Positions 10,101 through 21,801 of a stretch of 64,000 bases of DNA are shown here, piece by piece; the stretch's first letter is position 1; every line of letters starts with the position of its first letter. The notes beneath the pieces are model-generated. The model saw nothing but the letters and a program-made list of their open reading frames with translations. It was not told the DNA's origin and ran no database searches. The DNA is taken from assembly GCA_037178975.1 (NCBI GenBank), contig JASJZH010000006.1, positions 1,488,001-1,552,000 of the forward strand, read 5' to 3'. A program made the position numbers and the translations under genes. This stretch comes from Oscheius tipulae. Lineage: Eukaryota; Nematoda; Chromadorea; Rhabditida; Rhabditidae.

Positions 10101-12731
10101 TTCTGGCCTGAATTCCACTGTTCCTCCTCTTGTAGGCTGGATACCCGTCGACATCAACGTCCGTGTCATTTCGGAAAGGCTTCGGGAACCGTTTGGAACA
10201 TGAGCCATTCTGCCAACAGGAAGATCCAACTGAGCAGTCACGATGTATCATGTGGGTGGCCACTCGCTCGAACAGAACTATTTCTTCGATGGACTCACCG
10301 GGTTCAGGCAATTCTGCACTGATCAACCGGTCCACTAAAGAAAAGAACAGTGAAAGAAAGGGAATGCTTGGCTCACCATTGGCAGCCGTCCTTGGCTTAT
10401 CGTCTGCATGTAGAGTGAGAAGGAAGTGAACATGTGGCAAGCCACGTTTCTGCCACTCGTAGGTGAACACGTGGGCAGTAGCACGTCCGAAGAGACCACG
10501 CTCGAGAATGTCCTTCTTCAGCTCGTTGAACTTCATTCTGAAGACGCGAGCCACGATGTCCGGTCTGTCCGTAGCCGTCTGTCCAGGGGCCAGATTGTCG
10601 GCGATCTCTTTCCACTTGGGATTGCACGTCATGGTGATAAACATGTCCGGCTTTCCATATCGAGCAGTGATGGCGATGGCATCTTGATAGCTGGCCAGTT
10701 GGTAGCGCGGAGATGAGGTGAATGAGGCTGGTAGGAGAATTCTGCTGCCGCACTGTCCTGGAGCTCCATCGTTCACAAACGTCCTCAGCTCAGAGTAATA
10801 CTCACTGCGGAACGTGGGCTGAAAACATGAAGTTAGAAAAGAAACAAAACGATCTAACCTGATTGTTCTTGATAAACTCAAGACGACCTTGCTCTGTATT
10901 TCCCCAAGACCCGACGACGAACTGTTGGAATAGTCTTCGGCCATAATGAATCGGACTAAACGAATGACGAACGGACAGATAGAAACAGTAGTAGTCCTTC
11001 TGACTCATCTTCTTCTCAGTCACAGCTCCGCCTGCTCCTCTGATCTGCTTCATTCTGCCAAGATGGTATCCGTAGTCTCCACGAAGGAAGAAGAGCGGAT
11101 AGCAGCACGGATCCAGCATCTTGTGGATTAGCGGGATCTTTCGGAGTCCTCCTCCTCTCGTGTAGATTGAATAGTTGCGAGGAGAGGGAACTTCTCCATT
11201 TCTTCCGACGTAGATGAGAGCCACTTCAGCCAGTCTGGGAGTGTTGTAACGACGCTGATCGGGAGTGTTCTCTGATTGGAAGATGAGACGCACTTCGTTC
11301 ATGGCTCTACCCTGTCTCCTGGTGGCCATTTCTTCGTCCTCATATGCTTCGCGAAGAAACTTGAAGCTGTTCGCGTACTCGTGATTCACTCGGAGGAGTC
11401 GACTAAGGAAGCGCATGAGGTCTGGATCACAGTTGCTATTGGCATGATGGGCGATTCGATGGTCGGCAGCCGCCGTCTCATCAATGAAGAACAGCTGTCC
11501 GTAGCTGGGAGTCGTGCTTTCATTCGGAAGAGCGGAGCCCGTTTTGTAGCAGATTTGACCGTGTATCTTGAAGACGTGTGGGCCTCGTCCGGGAACATTC
11601 TGCATCTAGAAATGTTGTTTGTTGTGAGACTGAAAACAATTACTAACCGTGCAGTCCATGGACGCGATGGAGAGCGCGGTGTTGAACTGTCGGGAATACT
11701 TGAGAAAATTGTCCGAAGACTCGTGTCCATCCGTGAAAAGTTCCCTGAGCTCCAGCGGATAGTTGTCGAACAGTTCGAGCGTCACAGCTCCGTTTCTGCA
11801 GCACGGGGAGTAGGTACCGTCTCTCTTTCTCGGCTGTTCACCTAAAATCTTGGGTGAAAAAGTCAAAAACTTTGACTGACCTCGAAAGTAGAGAGCCCCA
11901 CAATGGCTACATTCCTCATTCATCCCTCCAATTTCAACTTCAGATGGAAACTCATTAAAATGCGGATTGTTCTGGCGCCTCTGGCCACGACGATTCGAAT
12001 TGATAGCAGCTCTTTGTTGGGGGGTCTGTGCATTTCTGGCCAACTGATGAGCAGCAGCGTTTTGATCTCGAATTCTAACTCTTTCTTCGTCCGTCAAGTT
12101 CAATCTCAGCTGGAGATGAGACAGACGGTTCTGCTCGCGTTCTTGATCCAGTTGTTTATCCGTCATGTTGCATCGGGATACTTGATGAGCCAGTCGATTC
12201 TTTACCTGCTCCAGCTTCTTGTCCTCGTCAGACAGCTTCTTTCTGGCCAAACGTACTCGTTCTCGATTGGCCGCTTTCTGCTCCTCCGTCCGGTTGGCCC
12301 TCTTCAATCGTTGAACTTCGGCATTTCTAGCTTTCCGCTCCTCATCGGACATCTTTGTCCTTTTCGACTTCTTGCTTTGAGGCTCATTATCAATCTGAAA
12401 GAGTTTTATGAAAACTCTCGGTCGATTACGACCCCAGTGGAAGAAGACAACTGGCGTTTCGTTGGAATGCGAAGTTCAGCCAACGGCAACATTAAACTTA
12501 TGAATAGTATGGGAGATCTGTCAAATGCTCTCTGTGTAAATTCAGTCTCAAAGTTAACAATATATACAAAAAACAGCCCAATAAAAGTAGAAATATAAAA
12601 AAAAAAACTCCAGAACTCTCGATCGTTTCTTAATTGCTATACAAAACTCTTGACATGCCATGACTTGCCAGCTTTTTTTTCGCGATGACGCACGGACGGA
12701 CGGACACCATTGCGCTTTAGTAGTAGAGAGA
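7117..12731 (-). mobile_element. Helitron, apparently complete and autonomous
   Basis: A rolling-circle transposon in minus orientation, about 5.6 kb. Its borders are set by the interrupted host repeat on both sides. Read on the minus strand, the 5' end begins TCTCTCTACT (the TC typical of Helitrons). The 3' end carries the perfect hairpin AGCCGTC-GTA-GACGGCT (7119-7135 on the plus strand), directly overlapping a CTGG/CTGGT terminus. The host junction has an A on the 5' side and a T at the 3' side. Only one T is present where CTRRT plus a host T would give two, so the last base is ambiguous (7116 or 7117). The single long gene inside has no stop or frameshift in my model and keeps the Rep and helicase motifs, so the element may be young and active. 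Confidence 0.9.
7555..12492 (-). CDS. Helitron RepHel protein (HUH/Y2 nickase fused to PIF1-like helicase)
   Basis: A nine-exon model (minus strand) closes every phase: 12492-12430, 12394-11881, 11841-11648, 11605-10859, 10818-10377, 10334-10078, 10039-9527, 9488-8517 and 8469-7555, giving 1538 residues. The N-terminus is a basic/acidic region of repeated short helices ([17 protein letters not shown] type) followed by a CxxC zinc motif. The Rep domain shows HVH in LPHVHFLL at about 635 and the paired tyrosines in [10 protein letters not shown] at about 774-778. The helicase shows Walker A GPGGSGKT at about 1115, Walker [10 protein letters not shown] at about 1192, and the C-terminal [11 protein letters not shown] and [11 protein letters not shown] blocks. 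Known role: the protein nicks and transfers one strand in rolling-circle transposition in the nucleus. All eight introns are 35-49 nt; the one after 10078 appears to use a GC donor. No separate RPA or OTU gene was seen. Confidence 0.92.
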
Positions 12732-12950
12732 TTTTGTGCGCACACTAATTGTTGGCAAGTCAAGTCAAACTGAGTCAGTTTGGGAGATAGCTTTGTTGGG
12801 GAAACGTTGTTCCTGTCACGGTACCTCGATTAGAGGGAATGCGGACAGGTTGAAGTGGGAGGAAAGAGTCACGACAGTTGGACAGAAGGAAGTAGAAATC
12901 GAGCAGTTTTGGAAGAATCAGATTATTACTGAGCCCCTAATAAAATTTGA
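12732..12950 (+). repeat. Right half of the repeat split by the Helitron
   Basis: This stretch is about 80 percent identical by eye to the reverse complement of 59815-60025: both share CACACTAATTGTT, GGCAAGTCAAG or GCAAGTCAAG, TACCTCGATT and CACGACAGTTGGACAGAAGG. One frame encodes KWEERVTTVGQKEVE...QFWK near its end, which could be the extreme C-terminus of a non-LTR retrotransposon, but this is not certain. Confidence 0.75.
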
Positions 12951-15900
12951 TTGAATAAAAAAATGTTTTTTTTTTCTAGTGATTGTCCTCGATCAAGTCT
13001 AAACAACTGATTAGAAACCTCGAGGCTGCTATACGGCCATAAAAACTCTTAGATTATCGATTTGACAACAAGTAGGGAGCTGCATCACCAGCATTTACAA
13101 TCGTTTGAGTCTGTTCAAGATTTTGGAAACAATTGTACTTAGTTACTTTTTACAAACGTTCAGAAAGAAAGTCTTCGGACCAATTGATACTCAAACTCTA
13201 GAAAGCTAAGTTATAATTCTGTAGCTTACACCCAAGATTATCAAGTTGGCATGGTCCGCCATTAAAACACCATGTCAATAACCACAATCTTTCTCGTTCT
13301 CTTTTGCCTGTTTCCATTGCACCACTTTCAGTTCCTGATCTGTAAAAAAACCTGTGCGCATCCTAAAAATCAAATTTATGAAGAAAAAACTGGTTAGGAA
13401 TGTTTGACGTCGTGATCCGTCTTCTTGATTCGATTTGAAGCATTCGATGCTCATTGGTGGAGTTTAAAACAGCGTAAATTGTGTAACGTCTCCCCCGTTG
13501 TAGGTTTTTGCACTTTGGATTCTATAAAGAGTACACATTGTTTGCCTGTTTGTCTGCAAGCTGCAATTGGTGTACGCCTGCGCGGGAAGATAATCAGGGT
13601 GTTGTTAGGGCCTTTTAATCAGCTCAAATGATGCAGCTAAGTACAAGCTGAGAACATCATTGCCAAGGATCACATAGCATATAATCTTACGGGTCGTGCT
13701 GCGCTGCGACAGTCATCTCATATTCTTCTTAATCTGATGCAAAAACCACTTCCTTGAGAGCTTTTCCTCTTGTTTTAACTACACACAAAACGTCAACCCC
13801 CTCGGATCTGATTGTTTTCACCCCAACGATTTGAGCCTTGATGACGTAAGATCAATTCTAATCGAGGACTACTGTTGTTTTCTTACAAACAAGTGTAGAT
13901 ATACTGTATTATGAGCAGCTTTTCTGCAAAGTCGTGTTGATCAAAAGAGATTTCTGCTGGCTTATTTTTGTAGAACTATACAGTTCAGTGGTGTAGGGTC
14001 ATTCTGTATACCTTTCACTGTTTGATTTGCAACTATCAACGCTACTAAGCGTTTACGGCAAAGTTGGAGACGATCCTACTTTTTAAGACATGAAACGGTG
14101 TTGAACATTTTTCTAGGTGTTAAAAGCCCATCTATTTGATTGAACAATTTAAAAGTACAGTAGAAGCTAAGAAATATGCAACTACCAGAGTGCAAATAGA
14201 AAGAACAACACGGTTACTTACAAGAACAACATAATAACATTCAAAGCTAACTGTCTCAAAGCTTGGTTTGAAGTAGTTTAGATAATTTATGTTGACAAGT
14301 TGAACCCTACAATCAGAGTTCCATGAAAGACAAGCACCTATTGTCTTTGTTTCCTGAGTCTTTCACATCAAAACAACAGTGATATTCCGCATTTTATTTT
14401 ACGAACGAGGTTTCTACACCATCGAGTTTGATATCCAAAATTGACCGGTTTTTGTCTGTTGCTTGATCTAATGGTTCCAAGCAAATGCGATTTACGTTCA
14501 GTTGCAAATATTAGCATTGTTGGTCTTTATTGCTTCTTCCATGGCTTCCGAAAAGAGTCACAGAGATTCTCTCTCAAAGGACATCGTTTTTAACCGAATT
14601 TTCAGTGGTTGACGTTTAACTGCAATCCCGAAACAGATGTTGCTTACGCAAGAAGGAGAGTCCTCCAAAATTCACTCGTCGTCTAATTTCAGCCCATGGG
14701 ATCGCAGCAAATTGTTTATCATTAAGCTTTTCTATCTTTTTCTGGATAACAACAGGTGTTTTGTTTTTCTGGTCGCGTGAGAGCTCGAGAATCGTTTTCC
14801 GGGAAAGTATCTCACAAAAATAACAAATCCCCCTAATCTCTCTCTCGATTTCCGACTTTGATAAGTTTCCATGCCATTTTGCGTGCGGGATTATTTGTGG
14901 TTTTTGCCATTTCCCACAATACAAAGATTATCCCACCTCAACATTTCCCTTTTCTCAGTTATCGTCCAAAATGTTCATAGGAAAGCTTCTTGTCCTGACG
15001 CAAGTAGAACCAGTATTTAGACAGAATAACTTTTATTGGCAAGAAAAGTGACATGACATCTTTCAGCGTCATCATTACAAGATTATAAGGTAACAAAAGT
15101 AGAACATTGGGTTTTCTCTCCAGAATGACGGAAGTCTACAGCTTGAATGAAGGGTATCACTTTCAGAACTGTAACGCCTAAATCTCAAGTGTCCAAGATT
15201 AAAACTGTGCTTAAAAAACGTAAACAGGAAAGTTTCAGATCATTAAATCGTTCTGGAGACACAGTAATCTAAGGTAAACAACCAAGTTTTTAATTTTACA
15301 CCAACACATTTGTGTTTTTCATATATGCTCGCAGTGCTTTCTGACAAAGACTTGCTGATGCTACTATTGTACGTTCATCTTGCATACCATTTACTCCGCC
15401 ACACGTCATTTTTACTTTGATAGGATACTGTAACATACATTTCGGGTAAGGGAAAAGAACACAGGCAACCGGGCTGAGCATGAATATCCCTCAAGGTTTT
15501 TGCTCAGGCGTCCGTTGCATTTGTGGCGCAGTGACAGCGCGTGCACTTTTCATCGAAACGATCCGAGCTCACAACATTTTCATTGTACTCGAGTGAGTCG
15601 AGACTACACAGAGACAGCTCCTCTTTAAATGATTGGATTGCATGCCCCGAAAACCTTCTTAATCAGCACGGGTGCATCTGAAAGTGACATTGTTCTCTGC
15701 TCTCTTGTTAGAAGAACCTTCAACCGCTTGTATGTTCTATTTTTCCAATCGTGCTTTCGGCAGCTATCATAGACCGAATCTTTTCTCAATGATCTTGACC
15801 AATCCGTGTTATTCTTATCCCCAAACTTTTTCACTTTCTGTCGCTCACGGCTGTTGTCTGATTACCCTTGTCCAGACGATTCGTCACAACATATGTATCA

Positions 15901-17007
15901 TAACCTCCTTCCCAGACTGCTTTGCTCATACGCTAATTGCCATGGTGTGAAAAGTTGGAATCACGCGTTCCCACTAGCTCGGTCCGAAAGATCTAGATAC
16001 TAGCCGAAAATAACACTTCCGACCAAAGACACATGTTTCCTTTTTCTCGAAAACCTCTACTTAACTCTTTACTCTGCAATGATCTTTTCGGAATAGGTTT
16101 TATTTGATGTTAGATGCTCAATAGTTGGGTCTAAAAATGTTGGACCTTTCCTCTGGAAGAGAAAGAGTTTTTGTACTTTAAGCTTGCAGACAGATACGCA
16201 AGTTCAGAAGATTCTCGGTCGGGATTAGAGTTTTTAAACGGGTGTTGGACCATGAGAATTAAAGATCGTAAATGAGTTGTACTAGTACTCCCATTAAGAG
16301 ACAACAAGAAGGTTCGGTACGAAGCGTGGGTTAAGGAAATCAGTGCTCGACCTTTAGAGGAAAATCGTAACTCTGCGTTGTTTAAACACTTCCGTTGCCT
16401 CTCTTTTTCGTCTATGACAAGTTTCCATTAATTATTGAAACAAAATTCTACTGTGTTAAAATGCAACGAAAACCGTTGAAACGTCTAAGTTCACCTTAGA
16501 TTTTTTGTAGTCTCCAGTTATCTGATTAGGTGCATAATCAAATGTATAAATATATGTCATGACGGTGAATCTATCCATTGTACACATGATAACAAGAATC
16601 TCTTTTTCGATTTCTAATTATCCGTTCTGTTTGTTAATCTAGGCTACAGTACTCTCTATCCGCTGTCGTGATGTTTATCTTTCTCTGTTTCCGGTGTTTT
16701 TCTCTCGTCAATGGTTCACCAAATTCGGGGGATGCTCGGACGCCTCAAAGATCATGAACCCTGACGTTTAAGCTGGTTCACACGGTATTTTCCCAGCTCG
16801 CTATGAGCTCCTCAGGATTCACTGTATCCTTATTGCACATATCCGTTTGACCAATAAATTTATCCAAGATTCAGTAATTTCTCTAGGTAGCCAATTGACT
16901 CTTTCCCCGTTTATTGCAATTCCGGCGAGCCTCGCCTCACTATCCTTCTACATTTCTGACCGCCCATCAGCTACTTTCTTGAAAACTCCGCCCATCTTGA
17001 CGGGCTG
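12951..17007. other. Gene-poor 4 kb stretch
   Basis: No exon set, RNA gene or transposon was recognised. The longest frame (14616-14924, minus, 102 codons) is charged and lacks a known domain or flanking exons. The last few hundred bases are likely upstream control sequence of the TGF-beta gene. Confidence 0.4.
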
Positions 17008-17014
17008 TATATAA
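17008..17014 (+). promoter_or_regulatory. TATA-like box upstream of the TGF-beta gene
   Basis: TATATAA lies 44 bases before the chosen ATG at 17058, with a CCGCCC motif about 20 bases further upstream. The spacing would give a very short leader. Sequence pattern only. Confidence 0.4.
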
Positions 17015-17057
17015 TCATCAACAGCGTACGCGAAAAGTCTGTAGAGCTTTTAGAACA

Positions 17058-18831
17058 ATGCTCAACCCTCAACAGTACCGAAGGACTGTTGCTCTTATCA
17101 GCCTCGGCTTACTACTGCTCTCCCAAGTAAGCAGTACCGTTGGTGGAGTCGGATGCAATGCCAATGCAACTTGCTTAGCTGACATGGAACGTTACTACTT
17201 GGCTGGACTACAGGTAACTTTATTACCCAAAAATTTATGTAACTTTTTAATGATTGGAAAATGTATGGTCGTAGTTCTCTAATAACCTGGTTGTATCGCT
17301 ATTTACGACACTTGTTGGTTAGCATGTCTTGAACACGGACACAATGTCTTTAAACCAGTTTCGGTACTCACAGAAAGCATCGATACTCTTTTAGAAACAC
17401 GGTTGTTTGATCTCGTTAGAAGCACAAGGACGAACAGCTTTCTTTAGTTAGTCACTTAATTATTCACCTACCCACGTATCATGTTTTTCCGCCCTTCTTA
17501 TAGCTTCCTAGTCATCAATTTTTGCTAGTTAATGAGGAACTAAAGTCAAAAAAGGTGTAGTTTTGGAGATGACGACTGGCTCACACAGTTGCTTTAAACC
17601 TGCTCCCAGATACGTCAACATACGTTCTCCCTAGTTGAAAAAGTCTAAAGAATTGACTTAAATATAGGATATTAATTGGATGGTTGACATTTACGTGTAT
17701 TATGTATTATAATTCAAGCTTAGTTGATGATGGCTCTTAAAACATAAAAAAAAGCACTTTTGCAGGTTGAAAAAAGGGACGGACATGCACTTTGTTTAAA
17801 CTTTTGAGTATAAAAGCCAAACTTCAATGTTTATTGAAATATTTCAGGCAAAAATTCTTCAATCTCTTCACCTTCACAGCCCTCTTCGTAACGTCACCAT
17901 CCCAAAGATTTCCCCAGAAACACTGGCCGAGCTTCTCGCAGATGACAAGGACGAAACTTCTTCCAAGAGGGTGATCTTCTTCTCTCGCGAATGCGCCATC
18001 GATACACCAAGTATCAAAACTCGAAATTGTAATCTCAACGTGTTTAGACTGTATCGCATTCGATGTCTCTCAATCAACTCTGGACCTCGCCATCGACTCC
18101 AAGCTACGCTTCTACGTCGATCTCTCGTCTTTTGGACTTATGGAACCCTACGAAGGAGAGACGATCCCCGTTAGCATCAAAATCAGCCGTGTTCTGGAAA
18201 ATGGAGAGATCGACGAGTATCCGTTCGTCAATGAGGTCGTCAACATGGGAGAGTCTCAACGCATGGAGATGGACATTGAACTTCGAGAGCTGAAAAACTG
18301 GAAGGCTGAAGGAGACATCGAGCTCAAGATCACAGCTGAATACCAGAACGGACAAGCTACCATCAACCTGCCCACTCTGGTCATTGACACCGAGCAGCCA
18401 AGAAAGAGAGATCGTCGTAATTCCGACAACTACTGTCCTGCTGGATCCACGGACAAGACTTGCTGTCTTCACGACATGATTGTATAGCAATATTTAAACA
18501 GATGGGCAGTTTTCTTTCAGATTGATTTCCAAAAGCTCGGCTGGCACTTCATCATGGCTCCCCGCATCTATAACGCCTACATGTGCCGTGGAGACTGCGA
18601 CAGTGGAATCAACCACATCCTTCGTTTTGGACACAGCAAGCTCCTGAAGGATGCTCGCCAAGAGAACGCGAACAACTGCTGCCACCCCTCGGAGTGAGAA
18701 ATCGCCAAGTTTGATTATAAAACTAGCATTTTAGCTACGAGAGCCTGAAGATTATTTATACTCGTGCCGACAACGAGGTCATCATTACTCGTGTCCCCGG
18801 AATGATCGCTCGTCGCTGCAGCTGCTCTTAA
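17058..18831 (+). CDS. TGF-beta superfamily ligand (activin/TGF-beta-like branch)
   Basis: Five exons close all phases: 17058-17213, 17848-18010, 18048-18481, 18521-18693 and 18735-18831, giving 340 residues. The N-terminus is a signal peptide (hydrophobic LISLGLLLLSQVSS). A propeptide follows, with an ISPETLAELL-type helix like latency-associated propeptides. A basic site RKRDRR fits furin-type cleavage and leaves a mature domain of about 107 residues. That domain has nine cysteines in TGF-beta/activin order (NYC, TCC, YMC, GDC, NNCC and RRCSCS at the C-terminus) with DFQKLGWHFIMAP in the usual place. Nine cysteines and the NYC...CC start favour the TGF-beta/activin side over the seven-cysteine BMP type. 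Known role: secreted dimeric ligand of type I/II serine kinase receptors. The first intron (634 nt) is long for this window. I cannot say which of the worm ligands is its orthologue. Confidence 0.93.
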
Positions 18832-19476
18832 GCTTTTCATCCCAATTTCCGCTTGCCCTTTCGTTTGTAGTCTTTTTATTTATGTTACGTAGTAGTTTTG
18901 TTGCTCCTGGTGAGCTTCAGCACAGCTGTCATCTTTCATTGTGATCAGGGGCTTGTCATGATCTCATCTGTCATAGTTCTTTTTCATTCTTGGCGGCGGT
19001 CTCCAATTCCCACGTACTCCCTCATACGAGCTGAGTCTCCCCAACATCTCTGGCAGCATGTTAATGACATTGTCTACTGTCTTCTTCGGCAATGAAGTTT
19101 TGTTAATTGACTGTCTAATATGATGAGTCGACAAAGACTGTCCAAACTTCGAAAAAAGTAAGATCAAGGGCAGGAGTTGAGTGATGGCTGGTCAATCTGC
19201 ATGTGTTGAGATATTGACATAAACTGACACAAGTAACCTTAGCTGGCAGAAGTTTGTTGCACAAACAGCGTTAAATTCTTGACTCCTCACTCTCTTCTAA
19301 AAATCTATTCTAAATATTCGTATTATTCTATGTATTCTAAAATGCATACAAATCTGATTCTACAAGAGGGAACGGGGAGAAAAAGTAGCTTTTTCAAGCC
19401 ACAATACTATATAAGTTCTATTGAAAAGGAGTTATGGAAACGAAGGGTGTAGTTCTTTGAGTAGTAGTGGATCGTT
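18832..19476. other. Intergenic, 3' flank of the TGF-beta gene
   Basis: No gene was recognised between the TGF-beta stop and the convergent chemoreceptor. No clear AATAAA follows the TGF-beta stop closely. Confidence 0.35.
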
Positions 19477-20798
19477 TTATTTTTCTCTAAAACAGTCTTC
19501 TTGCTGATCAATTAAACCTACAAGCCACTTTATAATAACGTTCTGCAGATGTTTGCGACACGGTTTCAGTGTCATAATAGTTGTGATGATAGTCAATGGA
19601 ACAGGTGTAGATGCTAGGCCGAGGACTATATTGAAAACATCTGAAACTGTTTCGCATCGCAGACTAAAGTTTGTATACCTAGTCTCCACGAATTGGTGAC
19701 CACCAGATAGATAAAACATAGTGCCAATATTGCAGTCGTAGCCATGAATGCAAGACTCTGCAAATTTCAGAATGATACATAGATGTGCAATTTCCGGAAA
19801 CTTTGATATTACAGGTATCTCTCTACTACTAAAGTGCATTTTTCTTGTCTTCCTTGCACGTTCTACTCACGGATGCTAGGAGACAAATTAACATCTGCTT
19901 CTGATGATTTCGGGTAAGTTTTGACATTCCCGGGCTGTTAACACCTTGATACATAATATACGTAGAGGCAATAACGGCGAGAGAACAAAAAACCAGCAAG
20001 AAGGCGCCGCCATATATGATTACAGATGCCCAAGGGTTACCACTGGTATATACGGCAAGAACTTTTGGGCGCCAGAACTCATTATATTCTACACGGAACT
20101 CGTTGAAACATTCCTCCTTTTGTATTTGTTGATCCTCATAATCGATGGCAAACATCATTATAGTGAATGGAAAAACAGACGAGCCTAAATAGCAAGCCGG
20201 ATAGACAATATAGTCTAAGACTCGATTGCGAAGGAAATGGTTGGGAGGTACAATTTTTGTCATTCTGTAGTAGAACAAGACACTTATTACTGAAGCGGCC
20301 ACTGAAATTAATCACATTTTTTGAATGAAACCGGGTTTTTAGGCTTCTCTATTTTCTAAATTAATAATGAAAACACAAACTTATGATGGACGTGATTACT
20401 AGAGCACCCTGTACTTTGACCGAAACATCTAGCAGTGTAAGGAGCCCTCGAAACTCTGCCGCAATATACGGTAAGTACCATACCGGCGGAGATAAATAGG
20501 CCATGATTACAGTATAAATGCATCCTCTGCAACGATTTTTTGCTAAATGTTCCAGACTAACATACATCACAGCATGCCACATGAGGAGAATTCGAAATGT
20601 CCTCGTTATGTGATTTGGTGGCATGTAAATGAAGAGATATAGCGCCAAACATAGAAAACAAAGAGAAATAATGCATGTGGTCTGAACTGCTAACGTAATG
20701 AAATACAAAACTGTTTATACCTCGAGTGCAATAAACGGAAACTTTGGGTTTGGGTCGAAAAAAGGGTTTGTGAAATTCACGTTATTCAGAAGTGACAT
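19477..20798 (-). CDS. srh/sri-like chemoreceptor (seven-TM)
   Basis: A minus-strand model: 20798-20721, 20681-20381, 20301-19871 and a last exon of 19818-19477. The ATG opens NNVNFTNPFFDPNPKF, then a TM1, the MPPNHITRTFRILLMWH block at the TM1-TM2 loop, several more hydrophobic helices, NPWASVIIYGGAF before TM5, MSKLTRNHQKQMLICLLAS leading into TM6, and GLASTPVPLTIITTIM plus KPCRKHL in TM7 and tail. This arrangement fits the srh/sri group of the worm str superfamily. Known family role: odour or taste receptors in ciliated neurons. The last intron is uncertain: the best acceptor (CACTTTAG) would place a TAG at once in frame, while an acceptor at AGAGAG keeps the frame open. The gene may therefore be freshly broken. 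The model's 383 residues exceed the usual length of about 330. Confidence 0.7.
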
Positions 20799-21463
20799 TG
20801 GATAGATTAAAGGTATGTTGGCCTTTACTCTTTGAGCAGGTGTTTTGGGAAGAAACCAATTAGATGACAGAGTTTGATCGCTGAGTAGTACTCATGTGCA
20901 CATTAGATCTAGCAGACATTAAGAAGGCCTTTATCCTAGAATGTTTCAAGGGCTCAGCCAAAAAAGATATTACAGCAAAATATAACCTTGTAGAGCTTCG
21001 ATCCAATACGCCTACCCTTTACCGAAAGATCTTACCGAACACGAAGAGATATTACCAATTGCGTCACGTCATGCAGACGATTAGTTAACCTCGTTACCGT
21101 CTGTGCTCACTTTTTAGTCGGTTGTCTAAATTTCAAAACATTCAACTTGCAATAGATTCACACGAATAACGATAATACATGTATTAACACGTGGCCTTAA
21201 CATTTTAACGGAAGACAATTTCTGACCATCCCACATGTTGTCTTGGACACAGCAACTGTAAAGTTTGACTACCTAGCAGTTGTTTGATATCACAAATATT
21301 TTGGATATTTTCCAAACAGCCCGATCTCCAAGGTATTAGCCGAACACGCACAAAACATTTATGAAAAGGGGCCAGTACCGAAGCATGGAATGCAATTACT
21401 TCAAGCAGTTCCAACTAGCAGTACATAAGGTACCATTTGGAGAATGAGATCTGACTCCGGGCT
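20799..21463. other. Intergenic, nothing firm
   Basis: A 65-codon plus-strand frame at 20894-21088 starts with a helix-turn-helix-like stretch (FILECFKGSAKKDITAKYN) reminiscent of transposase DNA-binding domains, but it has no partner exons. Confidence 0.3.
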
Positions 21464-21634
21464 ATGTTTCCCAGTCATATGCTCTTAATCTTGCTTTTGA
21501 CTGTATCTGTCTTTTCCGACTGGATTGAACCCATATCCGAACGGTTCGAAAAATTTGTTGATTTCGATCACGACGACCATTTCAACAATGTATTAAAAAA
21601 ACGTTTTCTTCAATTGGTTCCAGAAGACCTTTAA
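21464..21634 (+). CDS. Possible small secreted peptide (56 aa)
   Basis: An uninterrupted 57-codon frame starts with a good signal peptide (HMLLILLLTVSVFS) and continues into an acidic/His-rich mature part (FDHDDHFNNVLKKRF). No cysteines. Two in-frame ATG codons (21464 and 21479) are possible. There is no splice evidence and no homology that I recognise, so it could be chance or the first exon of something longer. Confidence 0.3.
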   Translation: MFPSHMLLILLLTVSVFSDWIEPISERFEKFVDFDHDDHFNNVLKKRFLQLVPEDL

Positions 21635-21801
21635 ATGATGTTGAATGCACCTCCGAAAAAGGTCAAAGGATCTCATCCCCTCCGATTCGGATAAATGAGA
21701 CAATCTGCGTAATTAAAAGACAAACTAGCTTTATACTTAATTGTTTATTGCGGAGAGTTTGAATTTACAAAAAGATTGTTTCTGGATTTGGGGAGACAAT
21801 T

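Noticed and set aside
9235-10753. Several further open frames on both strands across the Helitron
   Set aside because: They overlap verified RepHel exons in other frames and have no motifs; GC-rich coding sequence creates such shadows.
11276-12598. Plus-strand frames of 189 and 231 codons
   Set aside because: They are antisense shadows of the first Helitron exons; the hydrophobic look comes from reverse-reading charged repeats.
14616-14924. 102-codon minus-strand frame in the gene-poor stretch
   Set aside because: Charged composition but no domain, signal peptide or neighbouring exons; chance cannot be excluded.
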